Shown here piece by piece: positions 1 to 8,200 of a stretch of 64,000 bases of DNA. The translations under genes and the position numbers were made by a program. The notes under the pieces were generated by a model. It was not told the origin of the DNA. It ran no database searches and saw only the letters and a list, made by a program, of their open reading frames with translations. The stretch's first letter is position 1, and every line of letters begins with the position of its first letter. The DNA comes from Mycolicibacterium moriokaense (GTDB lineage Bacteria; Actinomycetota; Actinomycetes; Mycobacteriales; Mycobacteriaceae): contig NZ_QJJU01000001.1 of assembly GCF_003201655.1 (NCBI RefSeq), positions 62,001-126,000 on the forward strand, given 5' to 3'.

Positions 1-467
1 TGCATCAGCAGCACGACAAGCAGCGGGGTGAGAAAGACGCCGAGAATGTTGGACAGCGACGCGCTGACGATCGCCGCCGGCACATTGCCGTGAGCGATCG
101 AGGTGAACGCTATCGACGACTGCACAGTCGATGGAACCAGGCACAGGAACAGCACGCCGGTGTACAGACCGGGGGTCAGCACCGACGGCACCAGGGCGTG
201 CGCGGCCAATCCGAGGATGGGGAAGACGACGAACGTAGCGGCCAGCACCAGCAGATGCAGCCGCCAGTGCTTCAGCCCGTGCAGAGCCTCCGTCGGTGAC
301 AGCCGAGCGCCGTACAGCAAGAACAACAGCGCGATAGCGACCTTGGTCGCCACATCGAGCACGTCGGCGGCTGTACCGGTGGCCGGAAACAGCGCCGCGA
401 CCGTGACGACCGCCAACAGTGCGAGCAGGAAGGTGTCAACAGGGACCCGTGTCAGCCGGTCGAGCAT
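1..467 (-). CDS. bile acid:sodium symporter (SBF-like) family transporter, C-terminus outside the window
   Basis: The reverse strand reads open from an ATG at 467 to the window edge (about 155 residues), beginning MLDRLTRVPVDTFLLALL. It shows several hydrophobic helices and the segment LCLVPSTVQSSIAFTSIAHG, which is typical of the SBF-like (YocS/DUF4137-type) branch of sodium-coupled organic anion transporters. The substrate cannot be told from sequence. The start lies 6 bp after the stop of the small membrane protein gene upstream, so the two probably form one transcript. The remaining half of the protein is missing because of the window boundary, not because of a mutation. Confidence 0.8.
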   Translation of the reverse strand, partial: MLDRLTRVPVDTFLLALLAVVTVAALFPATGTAADVLDVATKVAIALLFLLYGARLSPTEALHGLKHWRLHLLVLAATFVVFPILGLAAHALVPSVLTPGLYTGVLFLCLVPSTVQSSIAFTSIAHGNVPAAIVSASLSNILGVFLTPLLVVLLM

Positions 468-473
468 CCGGGC

Positions 474-818
474 TCAGTGGCAGGACAACGTGCACGTCGA
501 GCAGGCACCGCCACAGCCGACAGGGGCTTGCGACTCCCGCCGTGCGACGACCTTGGCGCTTTGCCAGCACCCGGCCGCGACCGTGGCCACCGCGCCGACG
601 ACGCACACCACCACGACGAGCACTCCGGTCTGCGGCCGCGCCGACAGCGCCACCAATCCGCCTGCGGTCAGCATCACCGCCGCGGCGAGCTGGGTCGGCG
701 CCACGGCGCGCAGAACCTGGCGGACGGGATCGGCGGTGAGCGGGCGGGTGAGCAGCCACAGTCCGAGAGAGGCGGTCGCGACGGCGGCGCATAGACATAG
801 CACCGCGGCGATCAGCAT
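474..818 (-). CDS. small transmembrane protein with a Cys-rich tail (Rv0039c-like)
   Basis: A 114-residue protein starting MLIAAVLCLCAAV has about four hydrophobic helices and ends in a cysteine-rich tail (CGGACSTCTLSCH) that could bind metal or carry disulfides. Its position next to the Mtc28-like gene and leuS matches the Rv0039c locus of M. tuberculosis. I chose the ATG at 818 because a TATTGT -10 element ends 7 bp upstream, as in mycobacterial leaderless genes; an in-frame GTG at 827 is the alternative. No function is known to me. It probably shares a transcript with the SBF-like transporter that follows. Confidence 0.65.
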   Translation of the reverse strand: MLIAAVLCLCAAVATASLGLWLLTRPLTADPVRQVLRAVAPTQLAAAVMLTAGGLVALSARPQTGVLVVVVCVVGAVATVAAGCWQSAKVVARRESQAPVGCGGACSTCTLSCH

Positions 819-825
819 GCGCCAC

Positions 826-831
826 ACAATA
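826..831 (-). promoter_or_regulatory. putative -10 element for a leaderless transcript
   Basis: TATTGT on the reverse strand (TANNNT type) ends 7 bp before the ATG at 818, the usual spacing for leaderless mycobacterial mRNAs. No Shine-Dalgarno sequence is visible. This is inference from spacing only. Confidence 0.35.
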
Positions 832-899
832 CGAGCCTCGTGCGCGGCCCGCTGGATGGGCCGCCCCCCGGGCGCCAGGCTTCGCCCGGGGGACGACGT

Positions 900-1805
900 C
901 TATCCCGGCAGTCCCAGAAGTTGCGGCAGTGCCGGTTGGCTAGGGGACTGGGGTAGGCCCGGTGTCGGGGTTGGTGGCGCTTGCGTCGCCGCGCCGGGCA
1001 GGCTGATCTTGAAGCCGTTGACGATCGCGTCGGTAGCGTCGGCCGCGGCGACGACCTGGTCGATGCTTGTGATCACGGCGAGCGTTACCAGGTACTTGTC
1101 GGGGCCTGCGGTGGCGATGACGTTGCGACGTGACGCGTTCAACGTCATCGAGTTCTCGCGATAGGTGCCCTCGATGACCGACGACGGCATGCCGCCGAAA
1201 TCGGCAAGCGACCCGTCGGTTGCGCGCCACGCCGTCAGCTGCTGGCTATCGACGAAGCCGTGGCTGATGGCCTCCTTCGGGTCGAAGTCGCCGACCAGTT
1301 TGTAGACCAAGACCTGCGCGTTGGACGAGTACAGGCCGTTGCCGCCGACCCGGTCGGCGATCACCGCGAACGCGTCGGGAACATTCGGGTCGGGCACCTG
1401 CGACCAGCCCCTCGGCATCGGAAGCACGATGGTCAGCGCCTTGAAGTCGCGGCTGTTCTGCGGCTCCATGCGAACGTTCTTGGCCTTGAAGAAGTCGGCG
1501 AGAGTGCCAGATGCGGTGGGGGTGATCGTTGCCTGAGGCGCGGCGGGGACGGCCGGTGTCACGATTCCCGTGGGCGCTGCGCCGGTGGCGGGCATCACAC
1601 CGTTGAGTCCGGTGGCGGCCGGTGGCGCGATCGCGGCGGCGTTGGGCGCGGCCGTCACCGTCTGCGTCATCGTTCCCGGCGGCAGCGGCGGTTGCGGCAG
1701 CACCGGCTCGGCGGAGGCGATAGCCCCGGCGAAGCAGACGACGGCCGTCACACCGGCGGCCGCGCCACCTGCCAGAACCCGCCAGCGACGGGTGATCTCG
1801 TTCAT
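900..1805 (-). CDS. secreted proline-rich Mtc28-like protein, LpqN/LpqT family
   Basis: A 301-residue protein begins MNEITRRWRVLAGG, followed by a hydrophobic signal segment ending near AIASAEP. A Pro/Ala-rich linker (about residues 35-95) precedes a globular domain (TASGTLADFFKAKNVRME onward) that resembles the mycobacterial LpqN/LpqT/Mtc28 fold. There is no lipobox cysteine at the cleavage site, so it is probably secreted rather than lipidated. Divergence from leuS and the neighbouring Rv0039c-like gene match the Rv0040c (mtc28) locus. Proteins of this domain family have been linked to cell-envelope assembly partners; the exact role here is unknown. The frame continues upstream to 1949, but the signal peptide fixes the start at 1805. 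Confidence 0.8.
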   Translation of the reverse strand: MNEITRRWRVLAGGAAAGVTAVVCFAGAIASAEPVLPQPPLPPGTMTQTVTAAPNAAAIAPPAATGLNGVMPATGAAPTGIVTPAVPAAPQATITPTASGTLADFFKAKNVRMEPQNSRDFKALTIVLPMPRGWSQVPDPNVPDAFAVIADRVGGNGLYSSNAQVLVYKLVGDFDPKEAISHGFVDSQQLTAWRATDGSLADFGGMPSSVIEGTYRENSMTLNASRRNVIATAGPDKYLVTLAVITSIDQVVAAADATDAIVNGFKISLPGAATQAPPTPTPGLPQSPSQPALPQLLGLPG

Positions 1806-1983
1806 CGACCGCGGTCCTTCTTCGTAAGGTGCGGGGTACGTCACACCCCTGGTCAGGCGCCGACCGTATCCCGGGCGAAGCGCCAGCCACCAGGGCTGGA
1901 ACCGACCTGGGATCAACCCCTGACTTCCCCGCAACGGAACCGAGACCAACCCGTGGCCGAAGAGGCCCCCATATGCGTGCTTA

Positions 1984-1989
1984 TACCCT
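1984..1989 (+). promoter_or_regulatory. putative -10 element of leaderless leuS transcript
   Basis: TACCCT (TANNNT) ends 6 bp before the GTG start at 1996. No Shine-Dalgarno sequence precedes that GTG. Together they suggest transcription begins at the start codon itself. No T-box-like leader was seen in the 190 bp between the divergent genes. Confidence 0.4.
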
Positions 1990-1995
1990 GTTCAC

Positions 1996-4845
1996 GTGAC
2001 TGAACCCGACAGTGATGCTGGGGACACCCCGCAGCACCGCTACACCGCGGAGCTGGCCGGGGACATCGAGCGCGCCTGGCAGCAGACCTGGGCCGAGTCG
2101 GGGACATTCAACGTGGCCAATCCGGTGGGCTCGCTGGCGTCGCCGGACGGAACACCGGTACCCGCAGACAAGATGTTCGTACAGGACATGTTCCCGTACC
2201 CGTCGGGTGAAGGGCTGCACGTCGGGCATCCGCTCGGCTACATCGCCACCGACGTCTACGCCCGCTACTACCGGATGATGGGCCGCAATGTCTTGCACGC
2301 GTTGGGTTTCGACGCGTTCGGCCTGCCCGCCGAGCAGTACGCGATCCAGACAGGAACGCATCCGCGCGTCCGCACCGAGGCCAACATCGTCAACTTCCGC
2401 CGCCAGCTCGGCAGGCTGGGCTTCGGGCACGACGCCCGTCGCAGCTTCTCCACCACCGACGTCGACTACTACAAGTGGACGCAGTGGATCTTCCTGCAGA
2501 TCTACAACGCGTGGTTCGACCCGGCCGTGAACAAGGCGCGACCCATCCCTGAGCTGATCGCAGAGTTCGATTCGGGCACAAGGACTCTCGACGATGGGCG
2601 GGCGTGGCGGGACTTGTCGGCCGATGAGCGCGCCGACGTGATCGATTCGCACCGGCTGGTGTACCGGGCCGATTCGATGGTCAACTGGTGCCCCGGCCTC
2701 GGCACCGTGCTGGCCAACGAGGAAGTCACGTCCGACGGCCGCAGTGAGCGCGGCAACTTCCCGGTGTTCCGGAAGCGGCTGCGGCAGTGGATGATGCGCA
2801 TCACCGTGTACTCGGACCGGCTGCTTGACGATCTCGAATTACTGGATTGGCCCGAGAAGGTCAAGGCTATGCAGCGCAACTGGATCGGTCGGTCCACAGG
2901 AGCGTCGGTGCTCTTCGGTACGTCGGCGGGCGACATCGAGGTGTTCACCACTCGGCCCGACACCTTGTTCGGCGCGACCTACATGGTGCTGGCGCCCGAG
3001 CACCAGCTGGTGGACGAACTCACCGCGGCGCAGTGGCCGGCCGACGTGGACCCCCGGTGGACGTTCGGTGCGACCACCCCCGCCGAGGCCGTCGCCGCCT
3101 ACCGTGCCGGCATCGCGGCCAAGTCCGACCTGGAACGCCAGGAGAACAAGGACAAGACCGGCGTGTTCCTAGGCGCCTATGCCACGAATCCTGCCAATGG
3201 CGAACAGGTCCCGGTCTTCATTGCCGACTACGTGCTGATCGGCTACGGCACCGGCGCCATCATGGCGGTGCCCGGTGGCGATCAGCGGGACTGGGACTTC
3301 GCAGGAGAGTTCGGCCTGCCGATCGTGGAAACGGTTGCAGGCGGCGATATCTCGCAGGCGGCGTACAGCGGCGACGGCGAGGTGGTCAATTCCGATTACC
3401 TGAACGGCCTGAGCGTCGCGTCTGCCAAGGAAGCCATCACCGAACGGTTGACCGCGGAAGGTCGCGGGCGTGCCCGCGTCGAGTACAAGCTGCGGGACTG
3501 GCTTTTCGCGCGGCAGCGGTACTGGGGTGAGCCGTTCCCGATTGTGTACGACGCCGACGGGCGCGCGCACCCGCTGCCAGAATCGGCGCTGCCAGTCGAA
3601 CTGCCCGACATACCCGACTACGCGCCGGTGCAGTTGGACCCAAACGACGCCGACAGCGAGCCGTCGCCGCCGCTGGCCAAGGCGACCGAGTGGGTGCACG
3701 TCGAGATGGATCTGGGCGACGGCTTCAAGCCGTACACCCGCGACACCAACGTGATGCCGCAGTGGGCGGCCAGCTCGTGGTACGAGCTGCGATACACCGA
3801 CCCGTACAACAAAGAAGAGTTGTGCGACAAGGAAAACGAGGCCTACTGGATGGGCCCGCGGCCAGCCGAACACGGTCCAAACGACCCCGGCGGTGTCGAT
3901 TTGTACGTCGGCGGCGTCGAGCACGCGGTGCTGCATCTGCTCTATGCGCGGTTCTGGCACAAGGTGCTGTACGACCTCGGCCACGTCAGCTCGAAGGAGC
4001 CGTTCCGCCGGCTGGTGAACCAGGGCTACATCCAGGCGTTCGCCTACACCGACTCCCGCGGGGCCTACGTGCCAGCGGCCGAGGTCACCGAACGCGACGG
4101 CAAGTTCTATTGGCAAGGGCCCGACGGCGAGATAGAGGTGTTCCAGGAGTTCGGCAAGATCGGTAAGAGCCTGAAGAACTCGGTATCGCCCGACGAGATC
4201 TGCGACGACTATGGCGCCGACACCCTGCGGGTGTACGAGATGTCGATGGGACCGCTGGACGCATCGCGCCCGTGGGCCACGAAGGACGTCGTCGGCGCCT
4301 ACCGATTCCTGCAACGGGTGTGGCGGGCGGTGGTCGACGAGCAGACCGGCGTCGAGCGGGCCGCCGATCACGAAGCGCTTGACGACGAGACCCTGCGGCT
4401 GTTGCACCGCACCATCGCAGGGGTGTCGGAGGATTATGCGGGACTGCGCAACAACACGGCCGCGGCCAAGCTGATCGAATACACCAACCACCTGACGAAG
4501 CAGGGGGTGACAGCGCGGGCGGCGCTCGAGCCGCTGGTGCTGATGGTCGCGCCGCTGGCCCCGCACCTGGCCGAGGAGCTGTGGAAGCGACTCGGCCACG
4601 ACACGTCGCTGGCGCACGGGCCGTTCCCTGTTGCCGACCCGCAGTACCTGGTCGAGGACATGGTCGAGTATCCGGTGCAGGTCAACGGCAAGGTTCGCGG
4701 CCACGTGACGGTGCCTGCCGACGCCGACGCGGACACGCTGGAGACCGCGGCGCTTGCCGACGAGAAGGTGCTCGCATTCCTGGCCGGCGCCACCCCGAAG
4801 AAGGTCATCGTGGTGGCAGGAAGACTCGTCAACATCGTTGTCTAG
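1996..4845 (+). CDS. leuS: leucyl-tRNA synthetase
   Basis: A 949-residue class Ia aminoacyl-tRNA synthetase that charges tRNA-Leu in the cytoplasm. The HIGH motif is present as HVGH near residues 75-78 within [15 protein letters not shown]. The KMSKS loop appears as KIGKSLKNS near residue 720, a variant accepted in actinobacterial LeuRS. The CP1 editing domain lies between them ([38 protein letters not shown]), followed by the anticodon-binding domain and the C-terminal LeuRS domain ([17 protein letters not shown]). Length is as expected for the family. Translation starts at GTG 1996, 15 bp downstream of a likely -10 element. The gene is divergent from the Mtc28-like gene, the Rv0041 arrangement. 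Confidence 0.97.
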   Translation: MTEPDSDAGDTPQHRYTAELAGDIERAWQQTWAESGTFNVANPVGSLASPDGTPVPADKMFVQDMFPYPSGEGLHVGHPLGYIATDVYARYYRMMGRNVLHALGFDAFGLPAEQYAIQTGTHPRVRTEANIVNFRRQLGRLGFGHDARRSFSTTDVDYYKWTQWIFLQIYNAWFDPAVNKARPIPELIAEFDSGTRTLDDGRAWRDLSADERADVIDSHRLVYRADSMVNWCPGLGTVLANEEVTSDGRSERGNFPVFRKRLRQWMMRITVYSDRLLDDLELLDWPEKVKAMQRNWIGRSTGASVLFGTSAGDIEVFTTRPDTLFGATYMVLAPEHQLVDELTAAQWPADVDPRWTFGATTPAEAVAAYRAGIAAKSDLERQENKDKTGVFLGAYATNPANGEQVPVFIADYVLIGYGTGAIMAVPGGDQRDWDFAGEFGLPIVETVAGGDISQAAYSGDGEVVNSDYLNGLSVASAKEAITERLTAEGRGRARVEYKLRDWLFARQRYWGEPFPIVYDADGRAHPLPESALPVELPDIPDYAPVQLDPNDADSEPSPPLAKATEWVHVEMDLGDGFKPYTRDTNVMPQWAASSWYELRYTDPYNKEELCDKENEAYWMGPRPAEHGPNDPGGVDLYVGGVEHAVLHLLYARFWHKVLYDLGHVSSKEPFRRLVNQGYIQAFAYTDSRGAYVPAAEVTERDGKFYWQGPDGEIEVFQEFGKIGKSLKNSVSPDEICDDYGADTLRVYEMSMGPLDASRPWATKDVVGAYRFLQRVWRAVVDEQTGVERAADHEALDDETLRLLHRTIAGVSEDYAGLRNNTAAAKLIEYTNHLTKQGVTARAALEPLVLMVAPLAPHLAEELWKRLGHDTSLAHGPFPVADPQYLVEDMVEYPVQVNGKVRGHVTVPADADADTLETAALADEKVLAFLAGATPKKVIVVAGRLVNIVV

Positions 4846-4846
4846 C

Positions 4847-4895
4847 GATTTCGGCGTGATTGGTCGTGCTGACCGCGACTCAGCACGCCGAAATC
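4847..4895. terminator. bidirectional terminator-like palindrome between leuS and SDR
   Basis: GATTTCGGCGTG (4847-4858) pairs perfectly with CACGCCGAAATC (4884-4895). An alternative inner hairpin, GTGCTGA with TCAGCAC, overlaps the 3' arm. The palindrome begins next to the leuS TAG and covers the first base pairs of the convergent SDR stop codon, so it is placed to end transcription from both sides. There is no T-run. Confidence 0.6.
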
Positions 4896-5559
4896 ACGTG
4901 GGGCGGACGATGACCTCGTGGATGTGCGCGTCGGGCGGCGCGTTCACGGCGTCGGCGACAATTTTCGCGACGGTCTCAGGCTGCAGATACCGCGACGGGT
5001 CGTAGTCCCCGCCTTCGTATGCGACAAGGCCTTCCTGCATGACCGTGGAGATCCGGCCTGGGTGCACCGATGTGACCCGAAGCGACGGCTCGTCGTTGCG
5101 CAGCGAATCAGCGAACCCGCGCAGCGCGAACTTGCTCGCCGTATACGACGCCAGGCCCGGTGACGCATTGATACCCGCTCCGGAGTTGATGAACACGACG
5201 TGCCCGCCAGCGGTTCGCAGTGCGGGCAGTAGCGCGAGCGTGAGGGCAACCGCGCCAACGACATTGACGCTCATGGTGGCCCGCCACTCGTCCACCGTCG
5301 ACTCGGCAACCCGCCCCGGGTAGGCCACCCCCGCGTTGTGGATCAGCACGTCGAGCTCGACGATCGGCTCGACAACCGCCTCAATGTCGTCGACGTCCCC
5401 GAGATCGATCGGCCACGTGGTGGCGCCGAACTGCCCGGCAACCTCGTCGAGCCGGGCCGATGGCCTGCCCGCAAGGAACAGCGTATGGGTGGGCGCCAGG
5501 GCGGTCGCGATGGCTGATCCGAGCCCACCGGCCGCCCCGGTGATCATCGCGGTCGGCAT
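4894..5559 (-). CDS. short-chain dehydrogenase/reductase (SDR)
   Basis: A 221-residue classical SDR. The Rossmann cofactor motif is TGAAGGLGSA near the N-terminus, HNAG stands in for the usual NNAG, and the catalytic YTASK (Tyr-x-x-x-Lys) follows INSGAGINASPG, which supplies the Ser. It should reduce or oxidise a small carbonyl or alcohol substrate with NAD(P)(H); the substrate cannot be inferred. It ends within the palindrome shared with leuS and is divergent from the ggH gene, 53 bp away. Confidence 0.85.
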   Translation of the reverse strand: MPTAMITGAAGGLGSAIATALAPTHTLFLAGRPSARLDEVAGQFGATTWPIDLGDVDDIEAVVEPIVELDVLIHNAGVAYPGRVAESTVDEWRATMSVNVVGAVALTLALLPALRTAGGHVVFINSGAGINASPGLASYTASKFALRGFADSLRNDEPSLRVTSVHPGRISTVMQEGLVAYEGGDYDPSRYLQPETVAKIVADAVNAPPDAHIHEVIVRPT

Positions 5560-5612
5560 GTCGTCACCCTATCGACCTGCGAGTAAGGCCCGCCCGTCGC
5601 ATGATGGACAGG

Positions 5613-6950
5613 ATGCCCGACCACAACTTCGCTCCGACACAGCTCGCCGCCCGCGCCGCATACCTGCTGCGCGGCAATGACCTGGGCGTGATGACCACCG
5701 CCGCGCCGTTGCTGTACCCGCACATGTGGAGCTGGGACGCGGCGTTCGTGGCGATCGGCCTTGCCCCGCTGAGTGTCGAGCGGGCCGTCGTCGAGCTGGA
5801 CACACTGCTCTCGGCGCAGTGGACCAACGGGATGATCCCGCACATCGTCTTCGCCAACGGCGTCGACGGGTACTTCCCTGGGCCTGCGCGATGGGCGACG
5901 TCGGCGCTTGCCGCCCACGCGCCGCGGACCCGGCACACGTCGGGCATCACCCAGCCGCCCGTGCACGCGATCGCGGTGCAGCGCATCCTCGACCACGCCC
6001 GCACGAGGGGCCGGTCCACCCGCGCCGTCGCAGAGGCGTTCCTCGACCGCAGGTGGGCCGACCTGGTCCGGTGGCATCGATGGCTGGCCGAGGCGCGTGA
6101 TCAGCACGAGCACGGCCGCGTCACGCTGTATCACGGCTGGGAGTCCGGCATGGACAACTCGCCGCGCTGGGATAGCCCCTACGCCAACGTGATTCCCGGC
6201 AACGTGCCGGAGTACGAGCGCGAGGACAACGCCATCGTCACCGACGCCAGCCAGCGGCCCAGCGACATCGAATACGACCGGTATCTGTGGCTGCTCGAGG
6301 AGATGAAGGCGGCCCGCTACGACGACGAGCTGTTGCCGAAGGTGATGAGCTTCGCCGTCGAGGACGTGTTCGTCTCGGCGATCCTCTCGGTCGCTTGCGA
6401 TGTGCTCGCCGAGATCGGCGAGGACTACAAGCGCCCCCATGCCGACGTCAAGGACCTGTACGCGTGGGCGGAGCGGTTCCGCGCGGGCGTCGTCCGAACC
6501 ACCGACGAACGCAGCGGGGCCGCAAGGGATTTCGACGTGCGTGCCGACCGTTGGGTGGCGACGGAGACCGTCGCGCAGTTCGCTCCGCTGCTGTGCGGCG
6601 GACTGCCGCACGACAAGGAACGCGCGCTGCTGCGGCTGTTGGAGGGCCCGCGGTTCTGCGGGCATCCGGATCTGCGGTATGCGCTGATCCCGTCGACTTC
6701 GCCGGTGTCGCGGGACTTCCGCTCACGCGAGTACTGGCGCGGACCGGTATGGCCGGTGATGACGTGGCTGTTCTCCTGGGCGTTCGCGCGCCGCGGCTGG
6801 GCCGAACGCGCGCTGATGCTCAAGCGGGAAGGACTGCGACAGGTCAGCGACGGGACGTTCGCGGAGTACTACGAACCATTCACCGGGGAACCGCTCGGCA
6901 GCATGCAACAGTCGTGGACCGCCGCAGCGGTGCTCGATTGGCTCGGTTGA
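5613..6950 (+). CDS. ggH: glucosylglycerate hydrolase (GH63 family)
   Basis: A 445-residue protein that matches my memory of mycobacterial glucosylglycerate hydrolase, an (alpha/alpha)6-barrel GH63 enzyme that splits glucosylglycerate (a compatible solute that accumulates under nitrogen limitation) into glucose and glycerate. Supporting motifs are the N-terminal MWSWDAAF, GWESGMDNSPRWD with the putative acid Asp (residue 181 here) and FAEYYEPFTGEP with the putative base Glu (residue 418). These sit one position from the Asp182/Glu419 reported for the M. hassiacum enzyme, which is why I prefer the ATG at 5613 over those at 5601 or 5604. M. tuberculosis lacks it at this site, consistent with a rapid grower. 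Confidence 0.87.
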   Translation: MPDHNFAPTQLAARAAYLLRGNDLGVMTTAAPLLYPHMWSWDAAFVAIGLAPLSVERAVVELDTLLSAQWTNGMIPHIVFANGVDGYFPGPARWATSALAAHAPRTRHTSGITQPPVHAIAVQRILDHARTRGRSTRAVAEAFLDRRWADLVRWHRWLAEARDQHEHGRVTLYHGWESGMDNSPRWDSPYANVIPGNVPEYEREDNAIVTDASQRPSDIEYDRYLWLLEEMKAARYDDELLPKVMSFAVEDVFVSAILSVACDVLAEIGEDYKRPHADVKDLYAWAERFRAGVVRTTDERSGAARDFDVRADRWVATETVAQFAPLLCGGLPHDKERALLRLLEGPRFCGHPDLRYALIPSTSPVSRDFRSREYWRGPVWPVMTWLFSWAFARRGWAERALMLKREGLRQVSDGTFAEYYEPFTGEPLGSMQQSWTAAAVLDWLG

Positions 6951-6956
6951 GCCCGC

Positions 6957-7400
6957 CTATTGGGCCAGTCGCTCAAGCGGGACCAACGCCTTTGTCAGCG
7001 TCTCCAGGTCCTCGGCGCTGAGCTTCGCGAGCAGCGTGGCCAACTGCGCCCTGCGCGCGGCCAACGATTCGCGATGCTGCGACAGGCCCTTCGGCGTGAT
7101 GTCGACGAGCACTGCCCGCAGATCCGAGGAGTCGCGAGACCGCTTCACCAGGCCCAGTTTTTCCAGCCGGCGGATTGCCACAGTGGTGGTGGGTGTGCGC
7201 ACGCGCTCGTGGGCGGCCAGCTCCGTCATGCGGATCGGACCCTGGTCGAGCAGCGTCAGGAGAATCGACAACTGGGCGAGTGTGAGGTCGCCCGCGTCAG
7301 TCCGACTGGTGTCGCCGCGGCGCAGCACAGAAAAGACTTTGGAGAGCACACGCTGCAGTTCTGCGGCCAACTCGCCGACCTGCGATTCGGTCTCCACCAT
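6957..7400 (-). CDS. MarR family transcriptional regulator (Rv0042c-like)
   Basis: A 147-residue protein with a winged helix-turn-helix: LTLAQLSILLTLLDQGPIRMTELA, then recognition helix TPTTTVAIRRLEKLGLVKRS and wing DSSDLRAVLVDITPKG. N- and C-terminal helices would form the MarR dimer interface. The frame runs upstream to 7460, but the homologous region starts at MVETESQVGEL, so 7400 is preferred. It follows the glnQ-like gene by 56 bp on the same strand; at the equivalent M. tuberculosis position it directly follows leuS. The ligand and targets are unknown. Confidence 0.85.
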   Translation of the reverse strand: MVETESQVGELAAELQRVLSKVFSVLRRGDTSRTDAGDLTLAQLSILLTLLDQGPIRMTELAAHERVRTPTTTVAIRRLEKLGLVKRSRDSSDLRAVLVDITPKGLSQHRESLAARRAQLATLLAKLSAEDLETLTKALVPLERLAQ

Positions 7401-7456
7401 AATTCGCCAGTCTAACCTGTCGGCGGCTGCCACATGCGAATGCGCGTCAATTAACC

Positions 7457-8200
7457 TCACAAAACTTGCGATAAGAATCGACGCAGTCGATCCGTCTCCG
7501 CGCCGTCGAAAATTTGCTCCGGTGAGCCCGACTCGACCACCTGGCCGTGATCCATGAACACCACCGCATTTGACGTCGAGCGGGCGAACCCCATCTCGTG
7601 CGTGACGACCACCATCGTCATGCCGTCTGCGCCCAGTTCGGCGATGAGCGCGAGGATGCCCTTGACCAATTCTGGATCGAGCGCCGAGGTGGCTTCGTCG
7701 AAGAACATCACTTGTGGCGACATCGCCAGCGCCCTGGCGATCGCCACCCGCTGCTGCTGCCCGCCCGATAGCGTGCCGGGGCGCACGTCGGCCTTCTGCC
7801 GCAGCCCCACCCGGTCCAACTGCTCCAGGCCCAGTTCGCGTGCCTGCTCGGCCCCGAGGCGCTTGAGCTTGCGCGGCGCCAGCGTCACGTTGTCCAACAC
7901 GCTGCGGTGCGGGAACAGGTTGAAGTGCTGGAACACCATGCCGATACGCTGCCGCAGACGATCGGGGTTGTCGGCCAGCACCGACCGCCCGTCGAGCAGG
8001 ATGTCTCCGCGATCGGGTTCGTAGAGCCGGTTCAACGTCCGCAACAGCGTCGACTTTCCGGACCCCGACGGCCCGATCACCGCCACGGTGGTGCCCGCGG
8101 GCACGTCGACGTCGACCCCACGCAACACGGCATTCGGGCCGAACGCCAGGTGAATATCCTTGGCGCTCAACGACACTGGTTGCGACGTTTGGCTGGCCAT
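7457..8200 (-). CDS. polar amino acid ABC transporter ATP-binding protein (GlnQ-like)
   Basis: A 247-residue ABC ATPase with Walker A GPSGSGKST, Q-loop GMVFQHFNLFPH, signature LSGGQQQRVAIARAL, Walker B VMFFDEATSALDPE and the switch His in VVTHEMGFA. This is the HisP/GlnQ subfamily that powers uptake of glutamine, glutamate or another polar amino acid. Its ATG overlaps the stop of the fused binding-protein/permease gene (ATGA), so the two are translationally coupled. The pair is inserted between the Rv0042c- and Rv0043c-like genes. Confidence 0.92.
   Translation of the reverse strand: MASQTSQPVSLSAKDIHLAFGPNAVLRGVDVDVPAGTTVAVIGPSGSGKSTLLRTLNRLYEPDRGDILLDGRSVLADNPDRLRQRIGMVFQHFNLFPHRSVLDNVTLAPRKLKRLGAEQARELGLEQLDRVGLRQKADVRPGTLSGGQQQRVAIARALAMSPQVMFFDEATSALDPELVKGILALIAELGADGMTMVVVTHEMGFARSTSNAVVFMDHGQVVESGSPEQIFDGAETDRLRRFLSQVL

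Noticed and set aside
103..1164. Long forward open frame of 353 codons opposite the transporter and Mtc28-like genes
   Set aside because: No domain, Thr/Ala/Arg composition of an antisense frame, and it covers three reverse genes that have recognisable products.
1806..1995. T-box or other riboswitch leader for leuS
   Set aside because: No T-box core or terminator pair seen; the -10 element sits directly before the start codon, leaving no leader.
3169..4704. 511-codon reverse frame inside leuS
   Set aside because: Mirror frame of leuS; composition is Arg/Val/His-rich without motifs.
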